55,707 bases of DNA from Bacteroidales bacterium UBA3834 (lineage in GTDB: Bacteria; Bacteroidota; Bacteroidia; Bacteroidales; P3). Both the position numbers and the translations under genes were made by a program. Positions 24,497 to 32,925 of the stretch are shown here, one piece after another. Position 1 is the first letter of the stretch, and every line of letters starts with the position of its first letter. The stretch is from the NCBI GenBank assembly GCA_002392965.1, contig DGIA01000012.1:10982-66688 (forward strand), read 5' to 3'. Under the pieces are notes generated by a model that worked only from the letters and a program-made list of their open reading frames with translations, was not told where the DNA came from and searched no databases.

Positions 24497-26499
24497 AGCT
24501 TGATGATTTTATGGTGGTACTTGCGGTTCATGGTGGCGATCTCCAGGATATAGACGCCTGGTTGCAGGGCCTCCAGGTCGAGGGTGTTCCCCTTGGCAGG
24601 CACCTGCCTCCTGACGCCCGTGAGGGATATGGCTGTGGCGTGGATGACCATGTCGTCGATGGCGATATGCAGCATGTCACGGACGGGGTTGGGGTAGCTG
24701 TTGATGGCGAGGGTGTCGGCGTCGGAGATTCCTTCCGGCCCGGGGCCCGGCGTGGGTGCCACATACGGCGTCATGAAAGCCGTATCAACATACTGAACAA
24801 TAAGACAAGTATATCTACCCCTGTTGGGAACTTGAATATTGCCAAAAGTGGCATCTGCCGTCAACTGCATAGATAGATATAAAATGCTGTCTCGCATTTG
24901 CATTGGTCCTGGAATGTTGTCTAAAGAATAGGATGCATAGTCAAATCCAGATATTAAATTCCCCCTGTAGTCAAAAATAGCCAATCCTATTCCGGGAACT
25001 TGTATAGAGGGTGTTTGAAAGATCGCATTTGGAAATTTTATCGCCCCATAAAATATGTATTGCAATATTATTCGATTGTTATTGCTCACAAATAACTTGG
25101 AAGCTTCAGGCTTTGTTTGACTATTTGATAAAACTGTAGTTGATAATTGTCCATAATTGCGTAAAGACAAGTCGTTTTCATTCAGTACCAAAACAAATGA
25201 ATTATTTTTCAGTGATGTTACACTATCAGAAATGATAAAGAATGAGTTTGCTGAGGATGTGTCCCCAAAAACATTTCGGCTGGCACTCCCTACCACAAAC
25301 ACCAAATTGCTATCGTGGTCAAAGTTAATATCATGAAAAAAATCTATCAGCTTGTTGTTTAATTGATTAACAATGCTATCTTTGAAACATACCAAATGTT
25401 CTGGTATCAAACTTGAATCATATTGAACTATAAAAGATTTGTTTGCATGATATATTCTGTTCATGTATATTCCCATAGTTGCTGCTGAATCAATATAATT
25501 TGTCCCTCCTCTACCAACTCCTTTAATATCACCTAACAAATACACTCTGTTCAATTCATCTGTTTTTAAATGTGTATATGTTAAGGCCTTAATACTGTCT
25601 TTTTGATAAACGAGACGACTTGCCAAAAAGGAGTCTAAATGAGGCGCAAACTTAATAATATGTAGATTCGCATTTTGATTGCTATCAATAGTAACAGTCC
25701 CCACCAGACGTCGGTCACACCAAAACTTTATTGCACTAATGGTTCCTTCCGATAGGTTATATTCACCATTGTAAGGGCCACCTGAGGTATAATCATTCAC
25801 GATTCGGCTAAGATAGATATTACCTTCCCCATCGATAGCAAATGAAGGTAGCTCGGGTGTTTGGGTACTGAGAAAATCATTGGGGGGATTGATATAATAA
25901 ATATCCTCCCCATCACAGTCCAAAAAACTCATCTGAAGGAAATGTTGTTCCAATACATTCCCGTCGAAGTCGAAGGTTATCAAAGCCAAACATCTGTAAT
26001 CCACACCCTCGGCACTCATGGGATAACCAGGCCAAGTCTGATCCGTGGTTCTGGTGGCCTCAATCAACGTGTCAAGATAATAGAGATAATAATCAAGTGA
26101 GGCTAGCGGCATGGTGACCAGACAAGCAAAGGCCGTGTCGCCCAAGGCCTTGATGTCGTGCGGTTGGCTAATGGAGTAGTTGCCGTGAATCACCTTCTTC
26201 CACACCATCTCGCCTTCGGGCGAAATCTTGGCAATCAACGTATTGACACCGTTCTGTGCCCCGTTGTGCGGCGTGATGGGCATGATCAGTTCCCCGTTCT
26301 CCCACCGGCTTTCGAAGTTGAAAGAACCCAGGATATAGAGGTTCCCCACGCTGTCCGTCACCGACCCCACGATGCTGACATGTTCCCCCGGCGCATACCC
26401 CCGCACCCACTCGAACCGGCCGCCCGAAGTCCCGTTCTGCGCCTCCGCGCTGCCCAGCATCATCAGCAGCGAAACCAGGAATAATGCTGTCTTTTTCAT
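24493..26499 (-). CDS. Secreted beta-propeller-like protein with type IX secretion sorting domain
   Basis: A 668-residue secreted protein with a signal peptide (MKKTALFLVSLLMMLGSAEA, cleaved after AQ). The body has repeats of the SBBP/propeller sort (VGSVTDSVGNLYILGSFNF; AKISPEGEMVWKKVI; NIYLSRIVND), which suggests a beta-propeller. The C-terminus is a canonical sorting domain: NSYPNPVRDMLHI, LTGVRRQVPAKGNTLDL, LQPGVYILEI and HKIIKL. Both ends are GC-rich and match the neighbours, but about 24.78-26.0 kb is strongly AT-rich with many Asn, Lys and Ile codons, so the central part may have been acquired or be fast-evolving. Function unknown. Confidence 0.8.
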   Translation of the reverse strand: MKKTALFLVSLLMMLGSAEAQNGTSGGRFEWVRGYAPGEHVSIVGSVTDSVGNLYILGSFNFESRWENGELIMPITPHNGAQNGVNTLIAKISPEGEMVWKKVIHGNYSISQPHDIKALGDTAFACLVTMPLASLDYYLYYLDTLIEATRTTDQTWPGYPMSAEGVDYRCLALITFDFDGNVLEQHFLQMSFLDCDGEDIYYINPPNDFLSTQTPELPSFAIDGEGNIYLSRIVNDYTSGGPYNGEYNLSEGTISAIKFWCDRRLVGTVTIDSNQNANLHIIKFAPHLDSFLASRLVYQKDSIKALTYTHLKTDELNRVYLLGDIKGVGRGGTNYIDSAATMGIYMNRIYHANKSFIVQYDSSLIPEHLVCFKDSIVNQLNNKLIDFFHDINFDHDSNLVFVVGSASRNVFGDTSSANSFFIISDSVTSLKNNSFVLVLNENDLSLRNYGQLSTTVLSNSQTKPEASKLFVSNNNRIILQYIFYGAIKFPNAIFQTPSIQVPGIGLAIFDYRGNLISGFDYASYSLDNIPGPMQMRDSILYLSMQLTADATFGNIQVPNRGRYTCLIVQYVDTAFMTPYVAPTPGPGPEGISDADTLAINSYPNPVRDMLHIAIDDMVIHATAISLTGVRRQVPAKGNTLDLEALQPGVYILEIATMNRKYHHKIIKL

Positions 26500-26538
26500 A
26501 TTGTCAGGTTTTTGCGTTTTCAGTCAAGTTTCATTTTG

Positions 26539-26546
26539 CAAAAATA
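26539..26546 (-). promoter_or_regulatory. -7 promoter element of the T9SS cargo operon
   Basis: On the minus strand TATTTTTG matches TAnnTTTG and lies 39 bp before the ATG at 26499. No good TTTG is found 19-20 bp upstream, so the -33 half is weak. Confidence 0.5.
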
Positions 26547-26685
26547 CGAAAAAAAACAATATATCGATATGTAAAGAGTATATTTCGGCCTTTGCTATAA
26601 ATAAAAGACGTTTTTTTTTCGGAAACGTGACATCAACAGCAAAATTTAACATTTTTTATGATATCTTCGGCACCCTGTATCCACT

Positions 26686-26727
26686 ATTCACTAATCACTA
26701 GTCACTAGTCACTATTAACTATTCACT
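26686..26727 (+). repeat. 7-bp tandem repeat, six units of A-N-T-(C/A)-ACT
   Basis: Units ATTCACT, AATCACT, AGTCACT, AGTCACT, ATTAACT, ATTCACT follow head to tail at 26686, 26693, 26700, 26707, 26714 and 26721. The array lies in the roughly 730-bp gene-poor stretch 26500-27228. The part from 26547 to 26685 is AT-rich and holds nothing else I recognise. Confidence 0.85.
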
Positions 26728-26738
26728 TTCCTAGGCAA

Positions 26739-26800
26739 TGACCTAGTACTTTCTATATAGTCAATACTAGGTCAATACTAGGTCAATACTAGGTCATAAC
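26739..26800 (+). repeat. 11-bp tandem repeat GTCAATACTAG with inverted partner
   Basis: Three perfect 11-bp units (26760-26770, 26771-26781, 26782-26792) and a partial fourth. On the other strand each unit carries TGACCTA or a close variant. Just upstream TGACCTAGTA (26739-26748) is a perfect 10-bp inverted partner of TACTAGGTCA (26765-26774). The same TGACCTA core recurs at 45892-45946 and 55683-55707. Confidence 0.85.
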
Positions 26801-26825
26801 GGATTCAAGGCTTAGTGTCAGGCGG

Positions 26826-26999
26826 TTACGGACCCGTAAGATCGGCACGGCCGTTGTCCTGCAGGATGTTGGAGCGCAGGAGGGCTTCGACTTCGGCGGG
26901 GTCGAAGTACTGGCGCCGGCCCATGGTGGAGGGGTGCAGCAGTCCGCGGGCGACCCACCGGCGGAGGGTCTGTCGGCTGGTGTGCAGACGCTGGCACAC
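26826..26999 (-). pseudogene. Truncated MerR/excisionase-type helix-turn-helix gene
   Basis: The minus strand encodes an HTH_17-like domain: VCQRLHTSRQTLRRWVARGL, then HPSTMGRRQYFDPAEVEALL and a tail ending ADLTGP before TAA. This is the pattern of small excisionase-like DNA-binding proteins carried by Bacteroidetes mobile elements. The frame is closed by a TAG at 27012-27014, only a few codons before the helix-turn-helix, so the usual N-terminal strand and start codon are missing; a GTG at 26999 is the only possible start. I treat it as a remnant of an accessory element, next to two repeat arrays. Confidence 0.5.
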
Positions 27000-27027
27000 G
27001 ACGGTGGCCGTCTATCTCGGCATCGGT

Positions 27028-27174
27028 ATGCGGAAAGTGGACTTGAAAGCCCTCGACCGCGCCTACAGCGAGGCCTTCCCCGACAGCACCCCGCTGAACG
27101 TCAACAAGAAGAAGAGGAGAGAGAAAGACTATAGAAAGAATAAAACACGGGATAGAATGATCCTGCGTTTTTGA
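27028..27174 (+). CDS. Possible 48-residue hypothetical protein or gene fragment
   Basis: From ATG 27028 a short frame encodes MRKVDLKALDRAYSEAFPDS followed by a very basic tail (NKKKRREKDYRKNKTRDR). The first half has GC-rich codons and could be the end of a larger lost gene; the basic tail lies in AT-rich DNA. It shares its 5' side with the remnant helix-turn-helix gene on the other strand. I do not recognise a family, and it may not be expressed. Confidence 0.25.
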   Translation: MRKVDLKALDRAYSEAFPDSTPLNVNKKKRREKDYRKNKTRDRMILRF

Positions 27175-27183
27175 AAATAAAAA

Positions 27184-27215
27184 TTTGGCTACATCGGGAA
27201 AAGGTTGTATTTTTG
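27184..27215 (+). promoter_or_regulatory. Bacteroidetes-type promoter for the outer-membrane protein gene
   Basis: TTTG (27184-27187), 20 bp, TATTTTTG (27208-27215). This excludes the in-frame TTG at 27205 as a start codon and implies a very short leader before ATG 27229. Confidence 0.75.
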
Positions 27216-27228
27216 CAAATTGAAAAAG

Positions 27229-28407
27229 ATGAAACTACGGAGGACGATAGCAGGTTGTATGGCAGCGTTGTGGCTGTGTTTGAGCGCGACGGCGGCGGGG
27301 CAGTATGTGCCGCTGCACCGCGGCGCGCGCGGGTCGTGGTACCTGAACCTCGACCGCCTGTGGAACTACAACCTCTACGAGCAGTCGCGCTGGGGTGCGG
27401 GCCTGCGCTACGGCAGCGTGCGGTGGGATGTGGAGGGGTATGCCGGCTACGGCGTGCTGGATCGCCAGCTGAAGGGCGGCGTAAGCGGGGCGTTGCATCT
27501 GGGCGGCAGCACCCTCTATGCGGGCGCGGCGCGCGACTACCAGGCGGCGGGTTCGCGCCGTCTGTCGGTGCCGAGCCTGAGAGATCCTGCGTCGCTGGGC
27601 ACCTTCATGAGCCGCCGCATGAGCGACCGCATGATGCTGACGGCGGGCTTCCGTCATCGGCATCGGGGTTACTTGTGGCTGGCCGAGGGCAACGTGCAGC
27701 ACGGCGGACGGCTGTTCCACAACACGGGGCTGCTCTACCGCGTGGCGGGCGACACCATCGAGCCGGAGACTTTGCTGGAGGCGCGCCTGGCGGCCGAGAT
27801 GCCGTGGGGCCTGACGACGCAGCTGCAGGCGGGGGTGAACCTGCCAAAGAGGCAGCCGGTGGTGCGGTGGCTGGTGCAATACGACCGCGAGTGGACGCTG
27901 AGTCCCTTTGCGGTGCAGCTTTTCCTGCAGGGTGGCGCCACCCTGCGCGAGACGCCTTATGTGCGCATGTTCGACCTGGGCGGCACCTTCGGAGCGCCGT
28001 TCTGCTTCCGCCAGAGCCTGCTCACGGCCCGTCCCAACGAGTTCACGGCCCATGTGTTCACCTTCCTCTCGCTGCGTGTGGGTTGGAGCCGGCCGCTGAT
28101 GGAGGGATGGAACCCGCTGTTCCAGATAGGCACCTCTCCCCGCCCCTTCGTCGGGTTGAACGCCGCCTGGGGCCACCTCTGGGGGCAGGACCCGGAGGGA
28201 GGGCTGGCATGGGAAGGGCTGGAGCTGCAGTCGCCGCTGTACGGCATCGTCGAACCGATGGCGGGCGTGGAGGGGCTGCTGCGCTGGGGCGCGGTGGATT
28301 GGGGCGCGGCGGTGGCCTGGCGCTGGGTGCCGAAGGGGGCGCCCTACCGATACGCCGATACGCAGGACAACCTGGCGCTCATGGTGACGGCAAGGCTGAC
28401 GTTTTGA
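27229..28407 (+). CDS. Probable outer-membrane beta-barrel protein
   Basis: A 392-residue protein. ATG 27229 was chosen because the longer frame starts within the promoter. A signal peptide (MKLRRTIAGCMAALWLCLSA, ending near AAGQ) leads into a chain of short alternating strands with many Gly, Trp, Tyr and Arg residues, ending in VTARLTF, a terminal phenylalanine typical of outer-membrane barrels. Parts of the second half (GRPFVGLNAAWGHLW-like) recall the DUF5686 barrel, but I cannot confirm it. Probably the first gene of a run with nif3, which follows after 23 bp. Function unknown. Confidence 0.65.
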   Translation: MKLRRTIAGCMAALWLCLSATAAGQYVPLHRGARGSWYLNLDRLWNYNLYEQSRWGAGLRYGSVRWDVEGYAGYGVLDRQLKGGVSGALHLGGSTLYAGAARDYQAAGSRRLSVPSLRDPASLGTFMSRRMSDRMMLTAGFRHRHRGYLWLAEGNVQHGGRLFHNTGLLYRVAGDTIEPETLLEARLAAEMPWGLTTQLQAGVNLPKRQPVVRWLVQYDREWTLSPFAVQLFLQGGATLRETPYVRMFDLGGTFGAPFCFRQSLLTARPNEFTAHVFTFLSLRVGWSRPLMEGWNPLFQIGTSPRPFVGLNAAWGHLWGQDPEGGLAWEGLELQSPLYGIVEPMAGVEGLLRWGAVDWGAAVAWRWVPKGAPYRYADTQDNLALMVTARLTF

Positions 28408-28430
28408 AATTGAAAATTGAAAATTGAAAT
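28406..28430 (+). repeat. 7-bp repeat of GAAAATT type before nif3
   Basis: GAAATT, two GAAAATT units and GAAAT fill the whole gap between the outer-membrane protein stop and the nif3 ATG. It is the same unit as flanks the four-helix-bundle gene at 16213 and 16611. Confidence 0.8.
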
Positions 28431-29207
28431 ATGAAGATCGAGGAGATTACGGGTTACCTGGACAGCGTGTTCCATCCTGAGTGGCAGGAGGATTACGACA
28501 ACAGCGGATTCCTGATAGGCGACGGCGAGGAGGAGTGCCGTGGGGCACTGGTGGCGCTGGATTTGACGGAGGCGGTGCTCGACGAGGCGCTGGCGCAGGG
28601 CATGAACCTGATAGTGACGCACCACCCAGTGATATTCCACGGGGTGAAGCGCATCACAGACAAGAAGAACGGGCTGCTGTACAGGCTGCTGCGCAGCGGC
28701 ACGGCGGTGTATGCGGCACACACGAACCTGGACAACCTGGCGTGGGGAGTGAGCGGAGCGCTGGCGGAGAAGCTGGGGTTGAACGGGTGCAGGACGCTGA
28801 AACCCAGCCATCCGACCGAGCCGCATATCGGCGCCGGGATGGTGGGCGAGCTGGCGGAGCCGGAGGCGACCGAGGCGTTCCTGCTGCGGGTGAAGCGGTT
28901 GCTGGGGTTGCCGACGGTACGCTACGCGGGCGGCGGAGCAGAGGTGAGACGGGTGGCCCTGTGCGGCGGCAGCGGGTCGGAGTTTATAGCCGAGGCCATC
29001 GGTGCAGGCGCCGACATCTATCTCACGGCGGACTTGAAATACCACGACTTCCAGGAGGCAACGGCCGAGATGGCGCTGGCCGACATCGGACACTATGAAA
29101 GTGAACAATTTGCGAAAGAGATAATTTTTCACGTCATTTCGGAAAAATTTAGTACATTTGCATGCCGAATTTCCGATGCCCAGCAGAGCATCGTGAGTTA
29201 TATTTGA
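28431..29207 (+). CDS. Nif3-like dinuclear metal-centre protein
   Basis: A 258-residue Nif3/YbgI-family protein, a toroidal hexamer with a di-metal site in each subunit. Metal-binding motifs are seen: THHPVIFHGVKR near residue 64, AHTNLDN near 100, and GHYESEQFAKEI near the C-terminus. The length is that of the short form without the inserted P-II-like domain. The biological function is not settled (hydrolase or metallochaperone roles have been proposed). The adjacent zinc-ribbon coiled-coil gene is a conserved neighbour of nif3 in many bacteria, which supports a joint role. Confidence 0.92.
   Translation: MKIEEITGYLDSVFHPEWQEDYDNSGFLIGDGEEECRGALVALDLTEAVLDEALAQGMNLIVTHHPVIFHGVKRITDKKNGLLYRLLRSGTAVYAAHTNLDNLAWGVSGALAEKLGLNGCRTLKPSHPTEPHIGAGMVGELAEPEATEAFLLRVKRLLGLPTVRYAGGGAEVRRVALCGGSGSEFIAEAIGAGADIYLTADLKYHDFQEATAEMALADIGHYESEQFAKEIIFHVISEKFSTFACRISDAQQSIVSYI
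29153..29160 (+). promoter_or_regulatory. Candidate -7 promoter element inside the end of nif3
   Basis: TACATTTG matches TAnnTTTG and lies 75 bp before the zinc-ribbon gene. The AT-rich bases around it contrast with the GC-rich nif3 body, but no TTTG lies at 19-20 bp upstream. It may give the zinc-ribbon gene extra expression. Confidence 0.4.
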
Positions 29208-29235
29208 TTAAAAAACAGAAACATATAGAATAATC

Positions 29236-30057
29236 ATGGCAAAGAAAGTCAGCATCAAAAAAGAGAAAGAGCCCGTTGAAGCCCCTGTCATCCTGCGTCC
29301 CGATGTGGATCAGGCCGTGGAGAAACGCCTTGTAGCCCTCTACACCCTGCAGAGTGTGGATAGCGAGATCGACAAGATCCAGATTGTCCGGGGCGAACTG
29401 CCGCAGGCCGTTCAGGACCTGGAGGACGAGATAGCCGGATTGAGCACGCGCATCGAGAACTTCACCAACGAAATCAAGGATACCGAGAACGCCAACAAGC
29501 AGCGTGCCGTGGAGATCGGCGAGCACCAGGAGCAGATCAAGAAGTACCAGAAGCAACAGGACAACGTGCGCAACAACCGTGAGTTTGAGTCGCTGAACAA
29601 GGAAATCGAGTTCCAGGATCTGGAGATACAGCTTTGCGAACGCAAGACGAAGGAAGGCGCCGCCCACATCAAGGAGCTGAAGCAGCACATCGACGCCGCC
29701 AAACTGCTGAAGGAGAACCGCGAGAAGGATTTGGAGGCCAAGCGCGAGGAACTGCTTTCCATCACCGCCGAGACGGAGAAGGACGAGCAGCGCCTGCGGC
29801 AGATGTCGAAAGAGCAGGAGCAGTTTATCGACGAGCGCTACCTGGCGGCCTACAAGCGTATCCGCAACGCCGCCCGCAACGGGTTGGCGGTGGTGCAGAT
29901 CGACCGCGACTCGTGCGGCGGATGCTTCAGCAGCATTCCTCCCCAGCGCCAGATGGAAATCAAGATGCACAAGAAGGTTATCGTGTGCGAGAACTGCGGC
30001 CGCATATTGGTGGATGACGACATTGCCGCCAAAGCACAGGCACAGTTGGAAAAATAA
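29236..30057 (+). CDS. Coiled-coil protein with C4 zinc ribbon
   Basis: A 273-residue cytoplasmic protein. Residues about 30-195 form a long helical hairpin (ETLQSVDSEIDKIQ-like heptads, KYQKQQDNVRNNREFESLNK). The C-terminus has a four-cysteine zinc ribbon: DSCGGCF and, after about 20 residues, VCENCGRIL. This is the zf-RING_7/C4-type family, thought to bind nucleic acid, and it is commonly encoded next to nif3, as here. The N-terminus is extended by a lysine-rich stretch (MAKKVSIKKEKEP). Function is not known in detail. Confidence 0.88.
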   Translation: MAKKVSIKKEKEPVEAPVILRPDVDQAVEKRLVALYTLQSVDSEIDKIQIVRGELPQAVQDLEDEIAGLSTRIENFTNEIKDTENANKQRAVEIGEHQEQIKKYQKQQDNVRNNREFESLNKEIEFQDLEIQLCERKTKEGAAHIKELKQHIDAAKLLKENREKDLEAKREELLSITAETEKDEQRLRQMSKEQEQFIDERYLAAYKRIRNAARNGLAVVQIDRDSCGGCFSSIPPQRQMEIKMHKKVIVCENCGRILVDDDIAAKAQAQLEK

Positions 30058-30088
30058 AAAAAGAATCATGCATTCTGATTTATGGTTT

Positions 30089-30106
30089 ATGAGTCCAGAC
30101 ACTCAT
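30089..30106. promoter_or_regulatory. Inverted repeat upstream of hutH, possible operator
   Basis: ATGAGT-N6-ACTCAT, perfect 6-bp arms 34 bp before the ATG. No matching -7 consensus lies next to it, and no regulator gene is nearby, so the role is open. Confidence 0.3.
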
Positions 30107-30139
30107 GAATCATAGGTCAAAACCCAGAAATAATCAAGA

Positions 30140-31636
30140 ATGACCTACCAATTCAATCCTGAAGAGAGACTGACTCTTGCGAAGATACAGGAGATTGTCG
30201 ATAAGAAGATGACCCTCGCGCTGAGCGAGGAGGCCAAGCGTCGCATCGAGAAATGCCGCGCCTATTTGAACCACAAGATGGAGAGCCAGAAGGAGCCCAT
30301 CTACGGTGTGACGACGGGATTCGGCTCGCTGTGCAACATCAGCATCAGCAAGGAGCAGCTGAGCCAGCTGCAGAAGAACCTGGTGATGAGCCATGCGTGC
30401 GGCGTGGGCGACGAGGTGCCCGCCGAGGTGGTGCGCCTGATGCTGCTGCTGAAAGCGCAGAATTTCTGCTTCGGCTACAGCGGCGCACAGCTGCAGACGG
30501 TGCAGCGCCTGATTGACTGCTACAACGAGGATGTGCTGCCGGTGGTGTATCAGCAGGGTTCGCTCGGCGCCAGCGGCGACCTCTGCCCGCTGGCCAACCT
30601 GATGCTGCCTGCCATCCTGGGCATGGGAGAGGTGTATTGGAAAGGCCGCCGCTGCGATGTGACGGAGGTCTATCGGGCCAAAGGCTGGCAACCCATCGAG
30701 CTGCAGAGCAAAGAGGGTCTGGCCTTGCTGAACGGGACGCAGTTTATGAGCAGCTACGCTGTGTGGAGCCTGCTGAAGGCCATGCGCCTGAGCCGTCAGG
30801 CCGACATGGTGCTGAGCTTGAGCCTGGACGCTTTCGACGGCCGCATAGAGCCGTTCTACGAGAGCCTCCACATGGTGCGCCCGCACAAGGGTCAGCTGGA
30901 GACCGCCGCCGCCGTGCGCGAGATGCTGGAGGGCAGCGAGATTATCAAGCGCCACAAGGAGCACGTGCAGGATCCCTACAGCTTCCGCTGCGCCCCGCAG
31001 GTGCACGGTGCCGCCAAGGATACCATCCGCTATGTGGCTTCGGTGGTGGAGACGGAGATCAACTCGACGACCGACAACCCCATCGTGCTTCCCGACGAGG
31101 ACATGGTGATCAGCGGAGGCCACTTCCACGGCGAGCCGTTGGCCATGGTGCTCGACTTCCTGGCTATCGCGGTGGCCGAACTCGGCGCCATCAGCGAGCG
31201 CCGTACCTACCAGCTCATCGACGCCAAACGCGGTCTGCCCTCGTTCCTCGTGGCCAAACCGGGTTTGAACAGCGGATTCATGATTCCTCAGTATGCCGCC
31301 GCCGCCATCGTGAGCCAGAGCAAGCAGCTGTGCACCCCCTGCTCGGTGGATAGCATTCCGAGCAGCCAGAACCAGGAAGACCTGGTGAGCATGGGCGGCA
31401 ACGCTGCCACGAAGTGCTACCGCGTGTGCGAGAACACGGAGCGCGTGCTGGCCATCGAGCTTTTCAACGCCGCCCAGGCGCTCGACTTCCGCCATCAGGA
31501 AGGCCTGAAGAGCAGCCCGAAGGTGGAGAAGATGGTGGGCGACTACCGCAAGATGGTGAATTTCGTGGATATCGACGAGATTATGTACAAGCACATCCAC
31601 AGCAGCGTGAAGTTCCTGCAGGAGATGGCTTTGTAA
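30140..31636 (+). CDS. hutH: Histidine ammonia-lyase (aromatic amino acid lyase family)
   Basis: A 498-residue MIO-dependent lyase that removes ammonia from histidine to give urocanate. The self-cyclising Ala144-Ser145-Gly146 lies in GSLGASGDLCPL. YGVTTGFG (55-62) carries the catalytic tyrosine and SHACGVG the substrate-side histidine expected for a histidine enzyme. NGTQFMSSYA and TTDNPIV also match. The rest of a histidine-degradation cluster (hutU, hutI, ftcD) is absent here, so it could also work on tyrosine or phenylalanine, though the motif favours histidine. It ends at a strong terminator. Confidence 0.9.
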   Translation: MTYQFNPEERLTLAKIQEIVDKKMTLALSEEAKRRIEKCRAYLNHKMESQKEPIYGVTTGFGSLCNISISKEQLSQLQKNLVMSHACGVGDEVPAEVVRLMLLLKAQNFCFGYSGAQLQTVQRLIDCYNEDVLPVVYQQGSLGASGDLCPLANLMLPAILGMGEVYWKGRRCDVTEVYRAKGWQPIELQSKEGLALLNGTQFMSSYAVWSLLKAMRLSRQADMVLSLSLDAFDGRIEPFYESLHMVRPHKGQLETAAAVREMLEGSEIIKRHKEHVQDPYSFRCAPQVHGAAKDTIRYVASVVETEINSTTDNPIVLPDEDMVISGGHFHGEPLAMVLDFLAIAVAELGAISERRTYQLIDAKRGLPSFLVAKPGLNSGFMIPQYAAAAIVSQSKQLCTPCSVDSIPSSQNQEDLVSMGGNAATKCYRVCENTERVLAIELFNAAQALDFRHQEGLKSSPKVEKMVGDYRKMVNFVDIDEIMYKHIHSSVKFLQEMAL

Positions 31637-31662
31637 GACATTCCCCCAAGGGATAACAGACG

Positions 31663-31697
31663 AAGAAGACCGGCAAAACCGGTCTTCTTTTTTTATT
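31663..31697 (+). terminator. Intrinsic terminator after hutH
   Basis: Perfect 11-bp stem (31663-31673, 31679-31689), CAAAA loop and a run of T. The T-run reaches into the stop region of the convergent gene ending at 31693. Confidence 0.9.
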
Positions 31698-32910
31698 GCC
31701 TGAGGCTATGTTTCAGGATTTGGTCGTAGCCGCCGAAGGTGCGGCGGGAGCCGTCGGTGAAATGGAATACGACGGAGGTGACGCGCATGTATTTGATGTG
31801 GCCGCCGTCCCAGAAGAGCTCATCGAAGGTGTAGCGGGCGGGTGCGTGAGGCAGAATAGGCCCCATGCACCGGACGGTGCGCACAGCGCGGCCGAAACGG
31901 TCTTGCTGCACACGGGAGCGGTCGTTGTAGGGGGTCACTTCGACTTCGATCTTGGAGATGGTCTTGGAGAAGCAGTTGTAGAAGTTGAGCTCGAGGCCGA
32001 ACATGTGGTTGGCGCGAGCGGGGAGCACGGAGATGAGGAAGATGGCGTTGCGGTCCATGTGGGCTTTGGTGCGCTCGACCTCGGCGAGGTTCTGCAGCCG
32101 AACCGACTCGACGGAATCGGCTTGGAGCGCCACCGTCATGCTGTCGGCCTGCCGGTCGAAGTGGCTCACGATGGAAGAGAGCGAGTCGATCTGCCGTTGG
32201 AGGATGCGTTGGGAACGCGACTGCCGGTCGAGTTCGGCTTCGTGGTTGCGCTGATAGGCCAGCCAGTCGGCGAAAGAGATGAAGGCTCCCCATTCGGCCA
32301 GACGCTCCAGGGCGCGGAGGGTGAGTTGCTGAGGGGCGCCGGCGTCGAGGGAGACGGAGAAGCTGACGGGGTCGTCCTCGGAGGGTTGGAAGCGGTAGCC
32401 GAGCCAGACGAGGTTGGCGTATCGGCCAGCGGGGCGGTCGGTGGTGTCGAGTTGAAGGAAACCGGAGGTTTTCCGGATGTCGATGAAGGCCCAGCGTGAG
32501 AGCGAGTTGTAGCGCTGCTGCCAATAGGTGTGGGAGACCAGGTAAGGGAGCAGACGGCTGGCAAGCGCGACGGGGAGGCGGAAGTCGGCGAGGTGAGCAT
32601 GCACATCGTCGGCAGACGAGGGGAGCTGCTGGAAGCGGATGAATTCTTTCCCCCGCAGGATATAGGGGCCGGAGAGGTGATAGGAGGTGTTGTAGGGCGG
32701 AATGGCGGAGAGCGTCTGTTCCACCTCGAGACGGAGGTCGGCAGGCGGGGTGACGAGGTAGGCGTCGGAGAGGCAGGCGTCGTCGAGTGTCGGGAAGTTC
32801 CACGGTTGCTGGGCGGCAGCGGCATTGAAGAGAGCGGGAGGGAGTAGTATGAGGATGAGGCAGATGCCGACAAGGAACCTGAAACGCTCGATGGGTTTTA
32901 CGGGAGGCAT
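31693..32910 (-). CDS. Exported hypothetical protein
   Basis: A 405-residue protein with a signal peptide (about 1-34, ending in ALFNAAAAQQ). The first part (about 35-200) has a compact domain with SYHLSGPYILRGKEFIRFQQ and a WAFIDIRKTSGFLQL-like strand region. About 205-275 is a coiled coil rich in Gln, Arg and Asp-Ser pairs (RQIDSLSSIVSHFDRQADSM). The end is a beta domain (LELNFYNCFSKTISKIEVEV, VVFHFTDGSRRTFGG) similar in style to periplasmic Bacteroidetes proteins. I recognise no family. It is the last gene of the polA group, 15 bp after polA. Confidence 0.7.
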   Translation of the reverse strand: MPPVKPIERFRFLVGICLILILLPPALFNAAAAQQPWNFPTLDDACLSDAYLVTPPADLRLEVEQTLSAIPPYNTSYHLSGPYILRGKEFIRFQQLPSSADDVHAHLADFRLPVALASRLLPYLVSHTYWQQRYNSLSRWAFIDIRKTSGFLQLDTTDRPAGRYANLVWLGYRFQPSEDDPVSFSVSLDAGAPQQLTLRALERLAEWGAFISFADWLAYQRNHEAELDRQSRSQRILQRQIDSLSSIVSHFDRQADSMTVALQADSVESVRLQNLAEVERTKAHMDRNAIFLISVLPARANHMFGLELNFYNCFSKTISKIEVEVTPYNDRSRVQQDRFGRAVRTVRCMGPILPHAPARYTFDELFWDGGHIKYMRVTSVVFHFTDGSRRTFGGYDQILKHSLRQ

Positions 32911-32925
32911 TGGGGGGTATGGTTT

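Noticed and set aside
21970..26010. Diversity-generating retroelement target in the T9SS genes
   Set aside because: AT-rich inserts looked like variable regions, but there is no reverse transcriptase gene or template repeat in the window.
26815..27027. Upper part of a 119-codon plus-strand frame
   Set aside because: Arg/Cys-rich, and the opposite strand encodes a recognisable helix-turn-helix in the same bases.
30140..31636. Complete histidine utilisation cluster
   Set aside because: Only hutH is here; neighbouring genes are not hutU, hutI or ftcD.
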